DNA from: AG2 sp036493735 | GTDB lineage: Bacteria > Gemmatimonadota > Gemmatimonadetes > Gemmatimonadales > Gemmatimonadaceae | Length of the DNA stretch: 64,000 bases | Assembly: GCA_036493735.1 (NCBI GenBank) | Contig: DASXPH010000130.1 | Coordinates: forward strand, 1-64,000 | Direction: 5' to 3' | Shown: one piece after another, positions 51,050 through 59,607 of the stretch | Position numbering within the stretch: position 1 is the first letter of the stretch | Layout of the letters: the number at the start of each line of letters is the position of its first letter | The notes under the pieces: generated by a model | What the model was told of the DNA's origin: nothing | The model's database searches: none | The model's input: the letters and a program-made list of their open reading frames with translations, nothing else | Made by a program: the position numbers and the translations under genes

Positions 51050-52453
51050 TCAGGCGCTGATCATCTTGCCCATCGAGTCGAGGGCGGCTTCCATGATCGC
51101 CTCCGACAGGGTGGGGTGAGCGTGAATCGCGAGATCCACTTCCTCCACCGTGAACTCGTTCTCGCGCGCGACGGCAAGCTCGTGGATCAGTTCCGTGGCA
51201 TGCGCGCCGATGATGTGTGCGCCGAGAATCTCACCATACTTCGCATCGCGAATGATCTTCACGAAGCCTTCCGTTTCGCCCGATGTCCGCGCACGTCCAC
51301 TGGCCGAGAAGTTGAAGCGGCCGATCTTGTAGTCCAGCTTCTTGTCCTTGCACTGCTGCTCGGTGAGACCGATCGAGGCCACCTCCGGATGGCAATAGGT
51401 CGCGCTCGGAATGTTCCCATAATTCACGCCGTGCGTCGGCTTGCCCGCGAGAATCTCGGCGAGGGTGATTCCCTCGCGCTCACCCTTGTGCGCGAGCATC
51501 GGAGGCCCAGCGACATCTCCGACCGCGTAGATGCCGGGCGCGGAGGTGGCCATCTTCGCGTCGATCTTGATGAAGCCTCGCTCGGTGAGCTGAACGCCCT
51601 GCTCCTTGAGGCCGAGGTCGTCGACATTCGGCGCCCTGCCGGCGGCAATGAGCACTTTCTCAACCTCGAGGTTCTTTTTCTCCCCGCCGACTTCAACGGT
51701 CATCGACACGGAATTCTTCCCGACCTTCACGTTGCTGATCCTCGCGCCGGTGAGCACGTCGATCTTCCGTTTCTTGAACGAGCGCTCGAGCTCTTTGGAG
51801 CAGTCGGCATCCTCGAGCGGCAGGATACCCGGTAGCACTTCGAGCAGCGTCACCTGTGTGCCGAAGGCGTTGAAGACGTCCGCGAACTCGCAGCCAACAG
51901 CGCCGGCGCCAACGATGGCGATCGTCTTCGGCGCGCTCTCGAGGGTCAGCGCCTCGTCTGAGGAGATGACCGTCGTCTTGTTCAGCTCCAATCCGATCTG
52001 CGGCAGGCCTTTCACACGCGAGCCCGTAGAGATCACGATGCCTTTCTTCGCTTCGTGTCGCTCCTCCTTGCCATCCGCCGTCTTGAGCGAGATCGCGTTC
52101 TTGCTGGCGAGCTTCGCCGTGCCCTTGAGCCACGTGATCTTGTTTTTCTTGAATAGGAACTCGACCCCTTTCGAGTTCTGCTGACTCACAGCGCGGGAAC
52201 GCTTCATCGCGACACCGTATTCCAGCTTGACGTCGCCGACCGTGACGCCGAAGTCCTTGGCGTGCTGCAGTCGCGTAGCGAGCGACGCCGATTCGAGAAG
52301 TGCCTTGGCCGGAATGCAACCCCAGAGCACGCAGGTGCCCCCCAATCCTTCCCGCTCGACGACGGCAGTGGACAAACCAAGTTGTGCGCAGCGAATGGCA
52401 CCCACATATCCGGCGGGACCACCACCGATGAAAATCACGTCGAACGAGGCCAT
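51050..52453 (-). CDS. lpd: dihydrolipoyl dehydrogenase (E3)
   Basis: This 467-residue FAD flavoprotein re-oxidises dihydrolipoamide in 2-oxoacid dehydrogenase complexes. FAD-binding GGGPAGYVGA is at the N-terminus. The redox disulfide is in GGTCVLWGCIPAKALL; this keeps C-x4-C but differs from the common LNVGC filling. The NAD-binding GAGAVGCEFA and GIYAVGDV motifs and the C-terminal H-x4-E (AIHAHPTLSEA) base pair are all present. The start at 52453 gives the usual N-terminus. It is downstream of pdhC, separated by an opposite-strand gene. Confidence 0.95.
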   Translation of the reverse strand: MASFDVIFIGGGPAGYVGAIRCAQLGLSTAVVEREGLGGTCVLWGCIPAKALLESASLATRLQHAKDFGVTVGDVKLEYGVAMKRSRAVSQQNSKGVEFLFKKNKITWLKGTAKLASKNAISLKTADGKEERHEAKKGIVISTGSRVKGLPQIGLELNKTTVISSDEALTLESAPKTIAIVGAGAVGCEFADVFNAFGTQVTLLEVLPGILPLEDADCSKELERSFKKRKIDVLTGARISNVKVGKNSVSMTVEVGGEKKNLEVEKVLIAAGRAPNVDDLGLKEQGVQLTERGFIKIDAKMATSAPGIYAVGDVAGPPMLAHKGEREGITLAEILAGKPTHGVNYGNIPSATYCHPEVASIGLTEQQCKDKKLDYKIGRFNFSASGRARTSGETEGFVKIIRDAKYGEILGAHIIGAHATELIHELAVARENEFTVEEVDLAIHAHPTLSEAIMEAALDSMGKMISA

Positions 52454-52611
52454 GGTTCTGATGTTCCTCAAAGAGTCTGGTGCATATTGCGCGCGCCAGG
52501 CGGACGGCAAGCGGCAGCCCCGAAACATATTCGGACGGTGCGGCTCGGACTATTCCGGCAACGGTGAGGCGCGTCTTGATGGCCGCCGCGCTGTGGCGTA
52601 GCGTGTGACCG

Positions 52612-53391
52612 ATGCGGAGCCCACCAGCGTTCGATCTCAGACGCTATGTGCTCGCGTGCGGTGTCGCCGCCGCTCTCCTCGCGCGTCTTGGAGCTGCGCA
52701 GACGCCACAGGCGGCGACCGCGGCTCCGACGGCGAAGCTCATCGGAACCGTAACCGACACGTCCGGTGCGCCACTCTCGCGCGCCGAAGTCTGGCTCCTG
52801 ACAGTCAACACGATGAGAGCCGTCTGTGATGACTCCGGCCGGTTCGAGCTACCGGGCCTTCCCGCCGGTGACATCACACTCGGCGTGCGCCGGCTCGGTT
52901 ATGAGTCGGCGACATTCACGGCGCATCTCAAGCCAGGCAAGACGCACCGCGCGACATTCCCGCTCACGCCATCGGCGCAGACACTCGAGAAGGTGAACGT
53001 GCAGGACACTGCGTCAGCCTGGTTGTCACTGTTCGAGACGCGTCGAGCAATGCATCGCGGCACGTTCATTACGCGGCGGGATTTCGAGAAAGACAACCTC
53101 CGCATCGCTACGGACATTCTGCGACGCGTACCGGGCGTGCAGATCGTTCCGACCCGCACCGGCACCCAGGTGCAGATGACGCGAGGTGCGGGCGCCCGGC
53201 GCTGCATTCCGCAGCTGTACGTGCACCAGACGCCTTACAGCGGCAACTTCGACGACTTCAATCCCGACGACATCGAGGCGGTGGAAGTCTACGTCGGCAT
53301 CTCGGAAATCCCGCCGGACCTCGTCACCCTCGGCCGTCCAATCTGCGCCGCGATCGTGATCTGGACTCGCGAGCCCGTGAAAAGGGATTAG
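52612..53391 (+). CDS. carboxypeptidase-regulatory plus TonB-plug protein without barrel
   Basis: This 259-residue exported protein has a signal peptide ending GAAQ. A carboxypeptidase regulatory-like domain follows (about 42-118, GTVTDTSGAPLSRAEVWLLTVN, RRLGYESATFTAHL), then a plug-like domain (about 150-255) containing TDILRRVPGVQIVP and NPDDIEAVEVYVGISEIPPDL, closely paralleling the plug of TonB receptors. There is no beta-barrel. The gene lies opposite in direction inside the lipA-pdh-lpd-lipB run, so it is probably independently expressed. Free-standing plug proteins could act as signalling partners or decoys, but no function is established. Confidence 0.75.
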   Translation: MRSPPAFDLRRYVLACGVAAALLARLGAAQTPQAATAAPTAKLIGTVTDTSGAPLSRAEVWLLTVNTMRAVCDDSGRFELPGLPAGDITLGVRRLGYESATFTAHLKPGKTHRATFPLTPSAQTLEKVNVQDTASAWLSLFETRRAMHRGTFITRRDFEKDNLRIATDILRRVPGVQIVPTRTGTQVQMTRGAGARRCIPQLYVHQTPYSGNFDDFNPDDIEAVEVYVGISEIPPDLVTLGRPICAAIVIWTREPVKRD

Positions 53392-53398
53392 CCCGTCG

Positions 53399-54781
53399 TC
53401 ACGCCACCATCACCAGCGGATTCTCGATCATCCTGCCGAGCGTCTGGAGGAAGCGCGCCCCCACCGCGCCGTCGACGGCGCGGTGATCGCAGCTCATTGT
53501 GATGCGAAGCCGTTTGCGCACCACGAACTCGCCGTCCACCGACATCACTTTGTCCTCGGCGCGGCCCACGGCGAGAATGGCAGTTTCCGGCGGATTGATG
53601 ATCGCCGTGAATTGATCGATGCCGTACATGCCGAGGTTGGATACCGAGAACGTCGAGCCGGTGTACTGCTCCGGTTTCAGACGACGCTCGCGCGCGAGGC
53701 GCGCGAGCTCCTTCACTTCGGCCGAGATCTCTCGCATCGATTTGCGATCGGCATCGAAGAGGACCGGAACGATCAGACCGTCGTCCGTTGCGACCGCGAC
53801 ACCGAGATGGACGCGGTTGAACATGCGGATGCGATCGCCGAGCCAGTGCGCGTTGACTTCCGGATGCTGTGTGAGTGCGGTGGCGACCGCCTTGAGGAGG
53901 ACGTCGTTGACGGAAACCTTGAACTCGTCGCCGAGCTTCGTCATCGCCTTGCGCATCTCCTCGACGCGATCGAGATCGTATTCGGCAGTGAGATAGAAGG
54001 TCGGGATTGGACCAATCGACTCCGAGAGACGTCGCGCGATCGTCTTGCGAATCTGCGTGAGCGCGAAGTCCTGGAAGTCGCCTTCGCGCGCCGGCTGCGG
54101 CGCGCGTAGGCCGGGGGCCGATGGTGCCGCGCCGACGCTCGCGGCCGCAGCCGCCTCGATGTCGCGCTTGATGATGCGTCCTCCCGGCCCACTGCCGCGC
54201 AGCTGGCCGAGATCGACGCCCTGCTCATGGGCGAGTCGTCGCGCGAGGGGCGAGGAGCGGACACCGCCACCATTACCCTGAGGCGGCTGCGATTGGGCCG
54301 GAGCGCCGGGGCGACTGCCTGCCGGTGCAGCACCCGCTGGCTGACCGGCCGTCTTCTGCTGCGGTGGCGCGGAGGCTTCGCCCTGTGACTCGCTGGGTGA
54401 GCGCGGCACCGGCGAGGCGCCTGCGCTCTCGCGCGTCTGGGCCACTGCCTGCGCCGGCTGCTGCGCGGCGCTCGTGCCGGCCGCCGCCGTTGCTGGCGCG
54501 GCGCCGCCGCCCGCTTCCGCGAGGAGGGCATCGATGTTCTCGTCTGGCGTCGCGATGACGCCGACGAGCTGCCCAACGGGACGGGAGTCACCTTCGCCAA
54601 CGAGGCGCTTGCGAAGAACCCCGTCGCCGCGTGCGACGAGCTCCATGATTGCCTTGTCGGTCTCGACTTCGGCCAGCGCATCGCCGCTCTTCACGGCGTC
54701 GCCCTCATTCTTGAGCCACTTTACCAAGCGCCCTTCTTCCATCGTGGGAGAAAGCGCTTCCATGAAGACTTTCGTTGCCAT
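53399..54781 (-). CDS. pdhC: pyruvate dehydrogenase complex dihydrolipoamide acetyltransferase (E2)
   Basis: This 460-residue E2 core has one N-terminal lipoyl domain (ETDKA, lipoyl-Lys about residue 43). An Ala/Pro/Gln-rich flexible linker (about 90-170) precedes a peripheral-subunit-binding domain (SSPLARRLAHEQGVDLGQL), a second linker and a catalytic domain. That domain ends with the active-site SCDHRAVDGAVGARFLQ (His/Asp of the HxxxDG motif). It receives acetyl groups from E1 (pdhA, pdhB upstream) and is re-oxidised by Lpd. Confidence 0.95.
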   Translation of the reverse strand: MATKVFMEALSPTMEEGRLVKWLKNEGDAVKSGDALAEVETDKAIMELVARGDGVLRKRLVGEGDSRPVGQLVGVIATPDENIDALLAEAGGGAAPATAAAGTSAAQQPAQAVAQTRESAGASPVPRSPSESQGEASAPPQQKTAGQPAGAAPAGSRPGAPAQSQPPQGNGGGVRSSPLARRLAHEQGVDLGQLRGSGPGGRIIKRDIEAAAAASVGAAPSAPGLRAPQPAREGDFQDFALTQIRKTIARRLSESIGPIPTFYLTAEYDLDRVEEMRKAMTKLGDEFKVSVNDVLLKAVATALTQHPEVNAHWLGDRIRMFNRVHLGVAVATDDGLIVPVLFDADRKSMREISAEVKELARLARERRLKPEQYTGSTFSVSNLGMYGIDQFTAIINPPETAILAVGRAEDKVMSVDGEFVVRKRLRITMSCDHRAVDGAVGARFLQTLGRMIENPLVMVA

Positions 54782-54796
54782 TGGACGGAGGCTGAG

Positions 54797-54893
54797 TGTT
54801 AGGCACTAGGGGCTGCGGACTAGGAACCAGGGCCAGGCGCGAGAATGGTGACCGCCGGCCCTAGCCCCCAAGTCCCTACACCCCTAGCCCCTC
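54797..54893. repeat. imperfect inverted repeat of CTAGG/CCTAG units between pdhB and pdhC
   Basis: The 94-nt gap contains CTAGGGGCTGCGGACTAGG, GGGCC and, after about 25 nt, the facing GGCCCTAGCCCCCAAGTCCC and CCCCTAG. The two halves are roughly complementary and can form a long imperfect hairpin. Within each half the unit (A/C)CTAGG(G) recurs. One TGTTAGGC copy borders it. Such a structure between co-transcribed genes could alter the pdhB/pdhC expression ratio. Confidence 0.5.
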
Positions 54894-55871
54894 TTCCACG
54901 TACATGACTTTCTTGACAGCCGCGATCGTCTTCGCCATGTCGGGCTTCGCGGCGCGCTCGAGGTTCTTTGCATAAGGCATCGGAACGTCCGCCTGGTGCA
55001 CGCGGAGCACCGGCGCGTCGAGCTGGTCGAAGCATTCGCGCTGGATGAAATCGACGACCTGAGCGCCGATACCGGCGATCTCCCAGCCCTCTTCGAGAAC
55101 CACGGCGCGATTCGTCTTCTCCACCGACGCGCGGATGGCTTCGGTGTCCATGGGGCGCACAGTGCGGAGGTCCACGACGTCGACGCGGATGCCTTCCTTC
55201 GCCAGCTGATCGGCGGCCTGCATGGCGACGAGCGCCATCTTGCCGTTGGTGATGATCGACGCGTGATCGCCTTCGCGCTTGAGATCCGCGACACCAATCG
55301 GGATCAGAAACTCCTCGTCGGGCACCTCACCCTTGGTGTTGTACAGCATCTCGCCCTCGAGGAAGCACACGGGATTGTCGTCGCGAATCGCGCTTTTCAG
55401 CAGGCCCTTCGCGTCGTAGGGTGTGCCCGGTGTCAGGACCTTGAGCCCGGGAATGTGCGCGAGCCAGGATTCGAACGCCTGCGAGTGCTGCGCCGAGAGC
55501 TGGAGTGCGGCGCCGTTCGGTCCGCGGAAGACGAGCGGGACGTTATACTGCCCGCCGCTCATGTACAACATCTTCGCCGCCGAGTTTAGAACTTGATCAA
55601 GAGCGAGCACGGCGAAGTTCCAAGTCATGAACTCGATGATCGGCCGGAGGCCGACCATCGCCGCGCCGACGCCAACGCCGGCGAACCCGAGCTCGGTGAT
55701 CGGCGTGTCGACGACACGCATCTCGCCAAACTCCTGGAGCAGGCCTTTAGAGACTTTGTATGCGCCCTGATAGACGCCGACCTCTTCGCCCATGAGGAAA
55801 ACGCGGTCGTCGCGCTGCATCTCCTCGCGAAGGGCCTGGTTCAGAGCGTCACGATAGGTGATGACTGCCAT
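54876..55871 (-). CDS. pdhB: pyruvate dehydrogenase E1 component subunit beta
   Basis: This 331-residue protein pairs with PdhA in the TPP-dependent decarboxylation of pyruvate. Typical motifs include GEEVGVYQGAYKVSKGL, TPITELGFAGVGVGAAMVGL, EFMTWNFAVLALDQVLNSAAK, RGPNGAALQLSAQHSQAFESW and DLRTVRPMDTEAI. It lies 38 nt downstream of pdhA and 94 nt upstream of pdhC. Confidence 0.95.
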   Translation of the reverse strand: MAVITYRDALNQALREEMQRDDRVFLMGEEVGVYQGAYKVSKGLLQEFGEMRVVDTPITELGFAGVGVGAAMVGLRPIIEFMTWNFAVLALDQVLNSAAKMLYMSGGQYNVPLVFRGPNGAALQLSAQHSQAFESWLAHIPGLKVLTPGTPYDAKGLLKSAIRDDNPVCFLEGEMLYNTKGEVPDEEFLIPIGVADLKREGDHASIITNGKMALVAMQAADQLAKEGIRVDVVDLRTVRPMDTEAIRASVEKTNRAVVLEEGWEIAGIGAQVVDFIQRECFDQLDAPVLRVHQADVPMPYAKNLERAAKPDMAKTIAAVKKVMYVEEGLGV

Positions 55872-55909
55872 GAAGACGTGGGTGGTGGTCGGAAGGTCGG
55901 TGATCCGTC

Positions 55910-56986
55910 TTAGTCCGCCGCGATGGGCTCGTTCGTCGTATCGCTCGTCGTGTCGACGTAGACGTCCTCGTATAGCGACTCGAGTGGCGGCTCCGGGCTC
56001 TTGTCGGCAAAGTCCCAGGCGTCCTGAACGACCGCCTTGATGTCGGCGTCCAGGCGCTGGATCTCCTCGTCGGTGAGCTCGCCATGCTCCTGCATGTGCA
56101 TCCGGAGAAGCATGATGGGATCGCGCTTCATGTATTCATCGAGCTCCGCCTTCGAGCGATACGTCCCGCTGATGGCGTCCGACATCGAGTGGCCCATGAA
56201 GCGATAGGTGCGCACCTCGAGGAGTGTCGGGATGGAATCACGACGCGCCCGGTCGACCGCTTCCTGCGTCGCCTCGCGCACGGCGAAGACGTCCTGCCCG
56301 TCGCACTGCGACCGCGGCATGTTGTACGAGGCGCCGCGCTCATAGATGTCGTGAATCGCCGACGCGCGCTCGAGCGCCGTACCCATGCCGTAGCGGTTGT
56401 TCTCGATGACATAGACGACCGGCAGCTTCCACAGGCCGGCCATGTTCAGCGCTTCGTGAAATGCGCCGGTGTTCACCACCGACTCACCCATGAAGCAGAT
56501 GCAGACCTGATCGCCGCCGCGATACTTGATCGCGAAGCCGACACCCGTCGCGATCGGCACGTGCGCGCCGACGATGCCGTGGCCGCCAAGAAAGTTCACG
56601 TTCCGGTCGAAGAGGTGCATCGAACCGCCTTTGCCGCGTACGACCCCATCGACCCGTCCGAACAGCTCCGCCATGACGTTGCGCGGCGCGATGCCGCGCG
56701 CGAGCGCCTGGCCATGGTCACGATAGGTCGTGATCACGTAGTCGTCGGGACGGAGAATCGACAGCGTGCCGGTACTCACCGCCTCCTGGCCGATGTAGAG
56801 GTGGCAGAAGCCACCAATCTTGCCTAACGCGTACGCTTCGGCGCACCGCTCCTCGAACCGCCGCTGGAGCAGCATCGAGCGCAGGAGCTCGCGGTCGAGA
56901 TCGGGATTGGATTTTCCGTTCGCGGACGGCTCCATGGTCGTCGACGGTGCCGTCGCGGTTGGTTGGTCCTTCTTCTTTGTCGCCAT
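55910..56986 (-). CDS. pdhA: pyruvate dehydrogenase E1 component subunit alpha
   Basis: This 358-residue protein carries the TPP site. The TPP motif, usually GDGxxN, is here GESVVNTGAFHEAL followed by VIENNRYGMGT, so the metal-binding Asp is Glu; such variants occur in related E1 proteins. The phosphorylation-loop region RFMGHSMSDAISGTYRSK and substrate-channel GHGIVGAHVPIATG are conserved. The first 30 residues are a polar Lys/Thr/Asp tail. lipA is 54 nt upstream. One copy of CGTTAGGC is read as Ala-Leu-Gly. Confidence 0.95.
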   Translation of the reverse strand: MATKKKDQPTATAPSTTMEPSANGKSNPDLDRELLRSMLLQRRFEERCAEAYALGKIGGFCHLYIGQEAVSTGTLSILRPDDYVITTYRDHGQALARGIAPRNVMAELFGRVDGVVRGKGGSMHLFDRNVNFLGGHGIVGAHVPIATGVGFAIKYRGGDQVCICFMGESVVNTGAFHEALNMAGLWKLPVVYVIENNRYGMGTALERASAIHDIYERGASYNMPRSQCDGQDVFAVREATQEAVDRARRDSIPTLLEVRTYRFMGHSMSDAISGTYRSKAELDEYMKRDPIMLLRMHMQEHGELTDEEIQRLDADIKAVVQDAWDFADKSPEPPLESLYEDVYVDTTSDTTNEPIAAD

Positions 56987-57040
56987 GAATCAGTGTCGTT
57001 ATTCGTAACCGCGGAAAGGGCAGCCGCGCTGAATGACAGG

Positions 57041-57949
57041 TCAAACGCCAGCCGCCTGCACTTGCTCCCACGCGTGATAGCTCGAGCGTACCAGCGGGCC
57101 CGACTCGACGTGGCGAAAACCCATCGCCATGCCTTCCTCGCGGAACATGCGAAACTCGTCAGGCGTTACGTAGCGGTCGAGCTTGATGTGCGACGTGGAC
57201 GGGCGCAGATACTGGCCTAACGTGATGATGTCCACGTCCACCGCACGCAGATCGCGCAGCACCGCGAGAACTTCCTCATTCGTCTCACCCATGCCGAGAA
57301 TGATTCCACTCTTCGTCGGAATGTGGGGCGCGATGCGTTTCGCGGTTGTGAAGATGCGCATCACGCGCTCGTAGCGACCACCGGGACGGCAGCGCTTGTA
57401 CAGCCGCGGCACCGTCTCGGTGTTGTGATTGTAGATGTCTGGTGCGGCCTCGAGCACGGCACGAATGGCGTCTTCGTCGCCCTGGAAGTCGGGCACGAGC
57501 ACCTCAACGGAACACGTCGGCACCTGCTGTTTGATCTGCCGAATGGTTTCCGCGAACGCCCAAGCGCCGAAATCGGGAAGGTCATCTCGATCCACGGACG
57601 TGATCACGGCGTGCTGCAGTCGCATCTCGGCGACGGCCTCCGCGACGCGCTCGGGCTCCGCCGGGTCGAACTTCGGCGGGCGTCCATGGGCGACAGCGCA
57701 GTACGCGCAGTTTCGCGTACAGACGTCACCGAGGATCATGAACGTCGCCGTGCCGTGCTCCCAGCACTCGCCGACGTTCGGGCAGTGAGCCTCCTCACAA
57801 ACCGTGTGTAGGTCGAGCTCGCGCATCAATTGCTTCAACCGGAGGTAATTCGGGCCGCCCGGTGCACGTACCTTCAGCCAGCCCGGCTTCCGCTCCGGCA
57901 ACGGCTCGACCCGATGTCGGCCGATGATCTGATACAGGGTCTCGCCCAT
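57041..57949 (-). CDS. lipA: lipoyl synthase
   Basis: This 302-residue radical-SAM enzyme inserts two sulfurs into octanoyl groups. The auxiliary cluster motif CEEAHCPNVGECW (C-x4-C-x5-C) and the radical-SAM motif CTRNCAYC (C-x3-C-x2-C) are intact. NHNTETVPRLY-like YNHNTETVPRLYKRCRPG and the C-terminal ESGPLVRSSYHA, whose Ser ligates the auxiliary cluster in known LipA, are present. It is the first gene of the pdh-lip run, tying lipoate maturation to its main consumer. Confidence 0.96.
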   Translation of the reverse strand: MGETLYQIIGRHRVEPLPERKPGWLKVRAPGGPNYLRLKQLMRELDLHTVCEEAHCPNVGECWEHGTATFMILGDVCTRNCAYCAVAHGRPPKFDPAEPERVAEAVAEMRLQHAVITSVDRDDLPDFGAWAFAETIRQIKQQVPTCSVEVLVPDFQGDEDAIRAVLEAAPDIYNHNTETVPRLYKRCRPGGRYERVMRIFTTAKRIAPHIPTKSGIILGMGETNEEVLAVLRDLRAVDVDIITLGQYLRPSTSHIKLDRYVTPDEFRMFREEGMAMGFRHVESGPLVRSSYHAWEQVQAAGV

Positions 57950-58047
57950 TGTTTCGCGTAATGTGACTGTCGGAAATCGTTGAGCCGCCTAAATCTATCC
58001 CCCGCCCGCCGACCGGGGTAGAATGCCGTGTGGGAGTAACCGATCAC

Positions 58048-58078
58048 GATCGCTCAGCAAGGTTAGCCTTGCGCGATC
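58048..58078 (-). terminator. hairpin at the end of thiO
   Basis: GCAAGG (58057-58062) pairs with CCTTGC (58067-58072), and GATCGC (58048-58053) pairs with GCGATC (58073-58078) around a 3-nt bulge. It begins at the thiO stop codon. No T-run follows in the minus direction, so it may be a Rho-assisted or stabilising structure. Confidence 0.4.
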
Positions 58079-59165
58079 AGTCAAATCGCTCGACGGCAAA
58101 CTCTGAGATATCGTGCGGCGAAGGAGTGCCGGCAGCGAGGGCAGCGACGACTTCGCCGGTGATCGGCGCGAGAAGAATTCCGTTCTTCCCATGACCGCAC
58201 GCATAAATCACCGAAGAAAGATCCGGATCGTGGCCAATGATCGGCAGGCCGTCCGGGGTCATCGGCCGAAGCCCGCCCCAGGAATCTGCCGTCGGTGCAT
58301 TCGCCAGCTTCGGCACGACCTGACCCGCGGCGATCCGAAGGCGCTCGATTGCTGGTGGTGTAGTGCTGTGATCGAAACCGACGCGCTCCAGCGTGCTTCC
58401 CACGAGCGTGCTTCCGCCTCGCGGGACGAGATAGGCGTCGGGCGACGACACGGCGTGACTCAGTGGGCAGCCCTCGATCAATACCATCTGTCCGCGGACG
58501 GGCTCGACGGGAATCGGGCGCGGTGCTCCGACGATCAACGCACTCCAGGCGCCCGCTGCGACTATCACTTTCTTCGCGAACTGGGAGCGGCCATCCTCGG
58601 TTCGAACCGAACAGTCATCGATGCCGGGCTGGATGGCGGCGAGGCGTCCGTCGACCACGTCAATCGACCACTCGCATCGCGCGGCCTCACGGAGCGCGGC
58701 GAGCAGGCGAACATTGTCGACATATCCATCTTCGTGATGGAGCCGAGCAGCTCCCGTCCAGCCGATAGAAGGCTCGAGTGCGGCGAGCGCGGCACTGTCG
58801 AGCAGCTCGGCGTTCGTCGCGGTGTTGTCGACAGCATCGTTCCCCAGCTCGATGATTCCCGCGCGACTGAGAGGAATGTCGATGCCGGTACGCTCGGCCA
58901 GCCAGTGCACCCAAGCTGGATATCGATCTCGCGAAGCACGCATGAAGGCGCGGAAGCTCGGGTCAGCTCGCCCGATAGATGGAGCGAGCAACCCACCTGA
59001 TGCCGCGGAGGCTGCGCCACCAATCGCTCGTCCAAGGATGCGGCAGGTGCCGCCGGCGCGAGCGATCGCCAGAGCACACGCGAGACCGATGACGCCGTCA
59101 CCAATGACGATTACGTCAGCGCTCCGCAGGGACGAATTGGCTGGAGAGGGGCGGGAATTGGACAT
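58077..59165 (-). CDS. thiO: glycine oxidase ThiO-like FAD-dependent oxidoreductase
   Basis: This 362-residue DAO-family flavoenzyme has FAD-binding VIVIGDGVIGLACALAIARAG (residues about 18-38), a substrate domain, and the C-terminal SWGGLRPMTPDGLPIIGHDP and YACGHGKNGILLAPITGE typical of ThiO. ThiO supplies dehydroglycine for thiazole synthesis in thiamine biosynthesis. No other thi genes and no recognisable TPP riboswitch are adjacent, so a related D-amino-acid oxidase role is possible. The hairpin at 58048 overlaps its end. Confidence 0.8.
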   Translation of the reverse strand: MSNSRPSPANSSLRSADVIVIGDGVIGLACALAIARAGGTCRILGRAIGGAASAASGGLLAPSIGRADPSFRAFMRASRDRYPAWVHWLAERTGIDIPLSRAGIIELGNDAVDNTATNAELLDSAALAALEPSIGWTGAARLHHEDGYVDNVRLLAALREAARCEWSIDVVDGRLAAIQPGIDDCSVRTEDGRSQFAKKVIVAAGAWSALIVGAPRPIPVEPVRGQMVLIEGCPLSHAVSSPDAYLVPRGGSTLVGSTLERVGFDHSTTPPAIERLRIAAGQVVPKLANAPTADSWGGLRPMTPDGLPIIGHDPDLSSVIYACGHGKNGILLAPITGEVVAALAAGTPSPHDISEFAVERFD

Positions 59166-59296
59166 GAAACAGGAAATTCGCGGGGACTGGCGCGGGGAGC
59201 CAGCGGGGGCGAAAATCGAAGTGAAACTCTTGCCAGCGGCGCGGCGTACGACCGCTCGGTGATGGTTGGTCTTTCAACGTCTGGGAGATTCGCCGC

Positions 59297-59521
59297 ATGC
59301 TCCGCACAATTTTCATGATCGGGCTGTTCGCCGTGCTCGGCCTGATCGCTCTGCGATTTGTTTTCGGTATTCTGCCTGGTATCATCGGCCTGTTTATCGG
59401 CCTCGCGATGTTCGCGCTCAAGATCGCCGCGATTGGGTTCGTGATCTATCTCTTGATTCGCGTCTTCAGTCCCGATACGGCGCGCCGCCTGCGCGAGAAG
59501 TGGTCGGGACCCGCTGTGTGA
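59297..59521 (+). CDS. small two-helix membrane protein
   Basis: This 74-residue protein is almost entirely hydrophobic: two membrane helices (about 5-24, FMIGLFAVLGLIALRFVFGI, and about 28-54) are followed by a short basic tail (TARRLREKW). GGGAG lies 14 nt before the ATG at 59297. I do not recognise it. It is divergent from thiO and convergent with the DHS-like gene. Confidence 0.6.
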   Translation: MLRTIFMIGLFAVLGLIALRFVFGILPGIIGLFIGLAMFALKIAAIGFVIYLLIRVFSPDTARRLREKWSGPAV

Positions 59522-59607
59522 TCGGTGGGCTGTGCTTCGTGAGTGGTGAGCTGGGGAGCGGTCGCGCAGTACACGGCGCGACCGCTTTTTATGTTTACTT
59601 ATCTCGT

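Noticed and set aside
59166..59296. TPP riboswitch upstream of thiO
   Set aside because: The conserved THI-box segments are absent from the leader.
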